The notes beneath the pieces are model-generated. The model had not been told where the DNA came from. It searched no databases and was given only the letters and a program-made list of their open reading frames with translations. 64,000 nt of DNA from Acidobacteriota bacterium (GTDB lineage: Bacteria; Acidobacteriota; Terriglobia; Bryobacterales; Bryobacteraceae), in NCBI GenBank assembly GCA_014584705.1, contig JACTMJ010000017.1, positions 1-64,000 on the forward strand, given 5' to 3'. Below, piece by piece: positions 60,218 to 64,000 of the stretch (positions within the stretch are counted from its first letter, which is position 1; each line of letters begins with the position of its first letter). The position numbers were made by a program, and so were the translations under genes.

Positions 60218-63133
60218 ATGGGAAATCCACCACAACCCGCTCACCGCTGTCGCGTTCCCGGTAGCACCTACCGGATTCAGTTCAGTTCTTCGTTTCGGTT
60301 TCACGACGCCTGGGAATTGGTGCCCTACCTCCGCGAACTCGGGATTACGGACCTCTATGCGTCACCGCGAGCCAAGGCGCGCAAAGGCAGTTCGCACGGC
60401 TACGACGTGGCCGACGCCGTGAAGATCAATTCCGAACTCGGCACGGAAGAAGAGTTCGAACAACTCGTCCAGCGCTTGAAGCAGTATCAGATGGAGATGC
60501 TGCTGGATATCGTTCCCAACCACATGGCGGCCAGTGTGGAGAACCCCTACTGGGCGGATGTCCTGGAAAACGGGCGCGCCTCCGTCTATGCCGACTTCTT
60601 CGATATCGATTGGCATCCCGCCACCTCCAAAGCGGCCTTCCTGCAGGAGAATCGCATCCTGCTGCCGATTCTCGGCGACCTTTACGGCAGCGTACTCACC
60701 CGCCGCGAAATTGTCCTGCGCTTCGACGAAAACGGCTTCTTCGCGCGCTACTACGATCATCGCCTGCCCCTGGGCCCCAGGAGTTACCTCAAGATATTGG
60801 AGCCGGGGCGTGCGGACCTTCTCAGTGCGATCCCTTCCGATGACAGAAAGGCATTGCTAACGAAAGCAATCGAGATTCTCGTGTCGATGCCGGATCGGGA
60901 CGTTGAAGAGGAGACTCGAAAGAGCGAGCGCCAGCGGGAGATTGCCCAGGCGAAATCCCTTCTATGGGAGCTTTACCTCAAGGAGCCCGAGTATAAGCGG
61001 GCGCTCGACGACCTGCTCTGGCAGCTCTCCGGAGACCCGCAGGATACCCGCAGTTTCGATGCGCTGGACGATATCCTCTCCGCCCAGGTTTATCGAATCG
61101 CCTACTGGCGGATTGCGGTGGAGGAGATCAACTACCGCCGCTTCTTTGACATCAACGACCTCGTCGGTGTGCGTGTGGAATTGCCGGAAGTCTTCGAGAT
61201 CAGCCACAGGGAAATCGTCAAACTGATGCGGGAAGGCAAGGTCGCCGGCGTGCGAATCGACCATATCGACGGCCTGCGAGACCCCCTCGGCTACTTGCGG
61301 CGCTTGCAGGGTGCAGTCCTCGGCGACGGAGTGGAGTCCGGCGAACAGAACTTCTACGTCCTGGCGGAAAAAATTCTGAGCCGCGGCGAGCAACTGCCCG
61401 AATGGCCGCTTGCGGGGACGACCGGGTATGACTACCTGAACGCGCTGAACGGCATCTTCATCAACCCCGCCGGTCTGAGCGAAATCGTCCGTCACTACGA
61501 CGGGCTCACCGGCGCGCGGGGCCCGTTCTCGGAGATCTGTTACGCAAACAATAAGCTGGTCATGGATACGCTTTTCGCCAATGAGATCAACGTGATCGGC
61601 CACTACCTGGGCCAGTTGGCGGCGCAGGATCGCCGGGCTCGCGACATCCCTCTCTCGGAGATCCGCCGGATTCTCGTTGAGGCCACCGCATGCCTGCCCG
61701 TCTATCGCACCTATCTTCGCGGATTCGGCGTCGATCAGCGCGATCGCGACCTGATCGAGGCGACGCTTGCACTCGCCCGCGCCCGCACCAGCCGCGACGC
61801 GGTGAGCGATGCCGCGTTCGAGTTCATGGGCCGCGTGCTGCTGGTGGAACCGCCCTACTACGCCCGGGCGCATCGTTCCCACTGGCTGGACGTGGTCATG
61901 CGCTGGCAGCAGTTTTCCGGTCCGGTGATGGCGAAGGGCTTGGAAGATTCGGCGTTCTACAGCTATAACGCACTGCTTTCCCTCAATGAAGTCGGCGGAG
62001 ATCCCTTGCGGAATCACCCTCCTGTCAATGCATTCGATCTCCACGGTTTCCATGCGGACCGGCTGCGGGATTGGCCGGGCACGATGAACTGCACCTCCAC
62101 CCATGACACAAAGAGGAGCGAGGACGTGCGCGCCCGGCTGAACGTCCTCACCCAGATGCCCGGGGATTATCAAGCGGCAGTCTCTCGCTGGATGGCTGCC
62201 AATGAAAGCAAGCGCACGCGGCTTGCCGGCCACGTGGCGCCAACGCCGTCGGAGGAGATTCTGATCTATCAGTCGCTCCTGGGCGCATGGCCCATCAACG
62301 ACGAGGAATTGCCGGAGTTTCAGGAGCGCTTTCAAACCTACGTCCGCAAGTGTGCCAGAGAGGCGAAGGAGCACACCAGTTGGATCCAGCCGCACGAAGC
62401 CCACGAAAGCGCCCTCGCGAACTTCGTGGACGCGCTCTTCGATTCGAAGCGTGGGAAGGCGTTTCGCGACGACTTCCTTCCCTTGCAGCGCACCCTCGCC
62501 TTCTATGGGGCCATCAACTCGCTCTCGCAGGTGCTGTTGAAGACGACGGCGCCGGGGGTCCCCGATTTCTACCAGGGAATGGAGTTGTGGGATTTCAGCC
62601 TGGTCGACCCGGACAACCGGCGACCGGTGGATTTCCGCCTTCGCATGAAACTGCTGGAGGAACTGCGGCACGCGGAAGCGGCCGACGCCGGCGCCTTGGC
62701 CCGGACCCTCTCCGGAAACTGGCGCGATGGACGCATCAAGCTCTATACGACCGCGAAAACCTTGGAATTCCGGCGGGCGCACGCGAACCTGTTTGCGCGG
62801 GGAGAGTACGTCCGGTTGATCGCGCATGGTCCGAACGCCGCGAATGTCTTCGCCTTCGCGCGCCGATGGAACGGGGAGTGGTGCCTGGTGTTGGCGTCCC
62901 TGCGTCTTCTTGGCGTTCTGCCGCAAGGCGAGAGTCTGGCGAGCGAGTCTCTATGGGAGGGAACCGCGATTTCTCTTCCGGAGGGCGCGCCTCGGGTTTG
63001 GAAGCATGAGTTCACGGGAGAGACCGTCGACTTGAAGTCCTCGCCAGGGGACCCGGGGCGTCTGCCCGTTTCCCGCGTTCTCGGAGCGTTCCCGGTGGCT
63101 CTGCTCACGTGCTGCGTTCCCGCGCCCGAATAG
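60218..63133 (+). CDS. treY: malto-oligosyltrehalose synthase
   Basis: A 971-residue GH13 enzyme that converts the reducing-end glucose of maltodextrin to an alpha,alpha-1,1 linkage. It opens GSTYRIQFSSSFRFHDAWEL and has ASPRAKARKGSSHGYDV, LDIVPNHMA, the Asp nucleophile in GVRIDHIDGLRDP, the Glu acid in FYVLAEKIL and CTSTHDTKRSEDVRARL. It is rather long but complete; TreY proteins carry a large helical insertion between the barrel strands. The ATG at 60218 has AAGAGA upstream and is preferred to GTG 60182, which would overlap treZ. No treS, otsA or glgX is in the window. Confidence 0.96.
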   Translation: MGNPPQPAHRCRVPGSTYRIQFSSSFRFHDAWELVPYLRELGITDLYASPRAKARKGSSHGYDVADAVKINSELGTEEEFEQLVQRLKQYQMEMLLDIVPNHMAASVENPYWADVLENGRASVYADFFDIDWHPATSKAAFLQENRILLPILGDLYGSVLTRREIVLRFDENGFFARYYDHRLPLGPRSYLKILEPGRADLLSAIPSDDRKALLTKAIEILVSMPDRDVEEETRKSERQREIAQAKSLLWELYLKEPEYKRALDDLLWQLSGDPQDTRSFDALDDILSAQVYRIAYWRIAVEEINYRRFFDINDLVGVRVELPEVFEISHREIVKLMREGKVAGVRIDHIDGLRDPLGYLRRLQGAVLGDGVESGEQNFYVLAEKILSRGEQLPEWPLAGTTGYDYLNALNGIFINPAGLSEIVRHYDGLTGARGPFSEICYANNKLVMDTLFANEINVIGHYLGQLAAQDRRARDIPLSEIRRILVEATACLPVYRTYLRGFGVDQRDRDLIEATLALARARTSRDAVSDAAFEFMGRVLLVEPPYYARAHRSHWLDVVMRWQQFSGPVMAKGLEDSAFYSYNALLSLNEVGGDPLRNHPPVNAFDLHGFHADRLRDWPGTMNCTSTHDTKRSEDVRARLNVLTQMPGDYQAAVSRWMAANESKRTRLAGHVAPTPSEEILIYQSLLGAWPINDEELPEFQERFQTYVRKCAREAKEHTSWIQPHEAHESALANFVDALFDSKRGKAFRDDFLPLQRTLAFYGAINSLSQVLLKTTAPGVPDFYQGMELWDFSLVDPDNRRPVDFRLRMKLLEELRHAEAADAGALARTLSGNWRDGRIKLYTTAKTLEFRRAHANLFARGEYVRLIAHGPNAANVFAFARRWNGEWCLVLASLRLLGVLPQGESLASESLWEGTAISLPEGAPRVWKHEFTGETVDLKSSPGDPGRLPVSRVLGAFPVALLTCCVPAPE

Positions 63134-63181
63134 GCGGTGCGGGCGGCTCCCCTCGGGCGGACATGCTATGGTGGCGAGTGA

Positions 63182-63508
63182 ATGAATCTCGCGACGCTCC
63201 CGTATTTCGATGTTCTGACGATCCTCTTGCTCGTCCTTACCGCGGGAATGGTATGGCTGCGGATGGGCGATCAGGTCACCAGCAATATCCCCTTGGGCTA
63301 TATGTTCGTCCTGATGCTCTTCTACCGGGGCTTTGACGGCTCCTTCAACACCTGGCCGATTTTCCTCTATCTGGTGTGCGTGGTGGTGCTGCGCGTGGAT
63401 CTGTTCACCGGTCTCGTGCAGAAGTCCATCCGTTTTGCGGAAGTGGCCCTGCTCGCTTACATCACCTGGAGGCTGGTTGGGTTGCTGCTCGGCTGGCCGC
63501 TGCTCTAA
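63182..63508 (+). CDS. small hydrophobic membrane protein, function unknown
   Basis: A 108-residue protein with about four predicted membrane helices (FDVLTILLLVLTAGMVWL; PLGYMFVLMLFYRGF; WPIFLYLVCVVVLRVDLF; FAEVALLAYITWRLVGLLLG). No motif is recognisable. The ATG at 63182 follows treY by 48 bases on the same strand, and the protein-like composition supports a real gene. It could be co-transcribed with treZ-treY or have its own promoter. Confidence 0.7.
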   Translation: MNLATLPYFDVLTILLLVLTAGMVWLRMGDQVTSNIPLGYMFVLMLFYRGFDGSFNTWPIFLYLVCVVVLRVDLFTGLVQKSIRFAEVALLAYITWRLVGLLLGWPLL

Positions 63509-63531
63509 GGCGTAGCCCCGCCCCAGGCGTG

Positions 63532-63900
63532 CTATTCGAGTTCAATCCCGCTCTCTTTGAGCGCCCGCCAGCCGCCGTCGAGATTCACGGGCGTCGTATA
63601 GCCCATTTTCCGAAGGTTGTCCGCCACCAGCGCGGAACGAAAACCTCCCCCGCAGTAAAGGATAAGCTTCCGGGTCTTGTCCGGAATCGCGGTCTCAATA
63701 TCGCGCTCGATCACGCCTTTGCCAAGATGGACGGCGCCTTTCACGTGCCCCGCCGCGAATTCGCTCTCTTCCCTCACGTCCACGAGAATATGCGTTTCTC
63801 CGGATTGCCGCAGAGCCAGATACGCCGGCACATCGATTTCCTCGATCCGGGTTTTTGCGTCGTTGACGATCGCCAGAAAGCCGGGATTATGGTGCTTCAT
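63532..63900 (-). CDS. rhodanese-like domain protein
   Basis: A 122-residue single-domain sulfurtransferase-like protein. The rhodanese core is visible (HILVDVREESEFAAGHVKGA, ILYCGGGFRSALVADNLRKM, NLDGGWRALKE) with active-site Cys83 in the loop CGGGFRS. There is no signal peptide. GGGAGG lies about nine bases before the ATG at 63900. It could transfer persulfide sulfur or serve in detoxification. It lies 32 bases after the murA stop on the same strand, so may share its transcript. Confidence 0.9.
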   Translation of the reverse strand: MKHHNPGFLAIVNDAKTRIEEIDVPAYLALRQSGETHILVDVREESEFAAGHVKGAVHLGKGVIERDIETAIPDKTRKLILYCGGGFRSALVADNLRKMGYTTPVNLDGGWRALKESGIELE

Positions 63901-63932
63901 GATGTTTTCCTCCCTTACCTATGCGCAGCGTC

Positions 63933-64000
63933 TTAGCTGATCCGCTCCACCTGAGCGCCAACCCGCGCCAGTTTCTCTTCAATCCGCTCATAGCCGCGGT
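63933..64000 (-). CDS. murA: UDP-N-acetylglucosamine 1-carboxyvinyltransferase, C-terminal fragment
   Basis: Only the last 22 codons are inside the window. Read on the minus strand they give RGYERIEEKLARVGAQVERI and a final Ser, then TAA at 63933-63935. An RGYER(I/L)EEKL end is characteristic of MurA, which starts peptidoglycan synthesis by adding enolpyruvate to UDP-GlcNAc. The rest lies to the right of the window. Confidence 0.75.
   Translation of the reverse strand, partial: RGYERIEEKLARVGAQVERIS

Noticed and set aside
60962..62926. 654-codon open frame antisense to treY
   Set aside because: Fully inside treY on the other strand; the product is Arg/His/Gln-rich with no recognisable domain, as expected for a codon-bias shadow.

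Overview
The window looks like chromosomal DNA of a high-GC (roughly 60%) Acidobacteriota bacterium, most likely from the Solibacter/Bryobacter lineage. This is inferred from gene content: two very large Oar-like TonB-dependent receptors with N-terminal carboxypeptidase-regulatory domains, Tat-signal Gfo/Idh and sulfatase proteins, a PEP-CTERM protein, lipid A genes (Gram-negative envelope), flagellar stator genes and many secreted TPR proteins. It is a dense, ordinary-looking chromosome with no CRISPR array, prophage or complete insertion sequence.

Layout. 1-0.1 kb: possible terminal repeat of an IS256-type element. 0.1-6.2 kb: yceH, an Oar-like receptor with a clear sigma-70 promoter and terminator, and a divergent ROK regulator. 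6.3-10.7 kb: methyltransferase, gamma-carbonic-anhydrase-like protein, hisS, aspS. 11-17.6 kb: sulfatase facing a minus-strand run rlmB-ggt-PHP/DUF3604-nitrilase. 17.7-21.6 kb: MerR regulator, flbD-motA-motB, rnc. 21.8-26.1 kb: two secreted TPR proteins and a BtuB-like receptor. 26.4-36 kb: second Oar-like receptor, Gfo/Idh oxidoreductase, tldD-tldE, alpha/beta hydrolase. 36-39.3 kb: dodecin, a histidine-rich (ZnuD-like) receptor and a Spy/ZraP-like protein. 39.5-46 kb: lpxD/lpxA, VanZ-like protein, sugar transferase, thiG, PEP-CTERM protein. 46.5-53.9 kb: VOC-MFS-TPR cluster, M16 protease, tRNA-Ser(GGA), secreted unknowns. 54-58.1 kb: an unusual ferrous-iron operon. 58.3-63.1 kb: treZ-treY for trehalose. 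63.2-64 kb: small membrane protein, rhodanese, 3' end of murA.

The most unusual system is the iron operon at 53982-58131 on the minus strand. It encodes a DtxR-family repressor; a second DtxR-like protein that carries an N-terminal transmembrane helix and a C-terminal FeoA domain; and FeoB split into a separate GTPase protein and a separate permease protein. The first three genes overlap by ATGA, and the two FeoB halves lie in one reading frame separated by a single TAA. A near-perfect palindrome of the TTTAGG-N4-CCTAAA type sits between the -10 element and the TTG start of the first gene, suggesting autoregulation. The histidine-rich receptor at 36.4 kb and its neighbouring CxxC-containing Spy-like protein suggest a second metal-related locus, with a Fur-family-like box in front of the receptor.

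Limits: all calls are from reading the sequence, with no database search. Start codons were chosen by ribosome-binding sites and signal peptides where possible.
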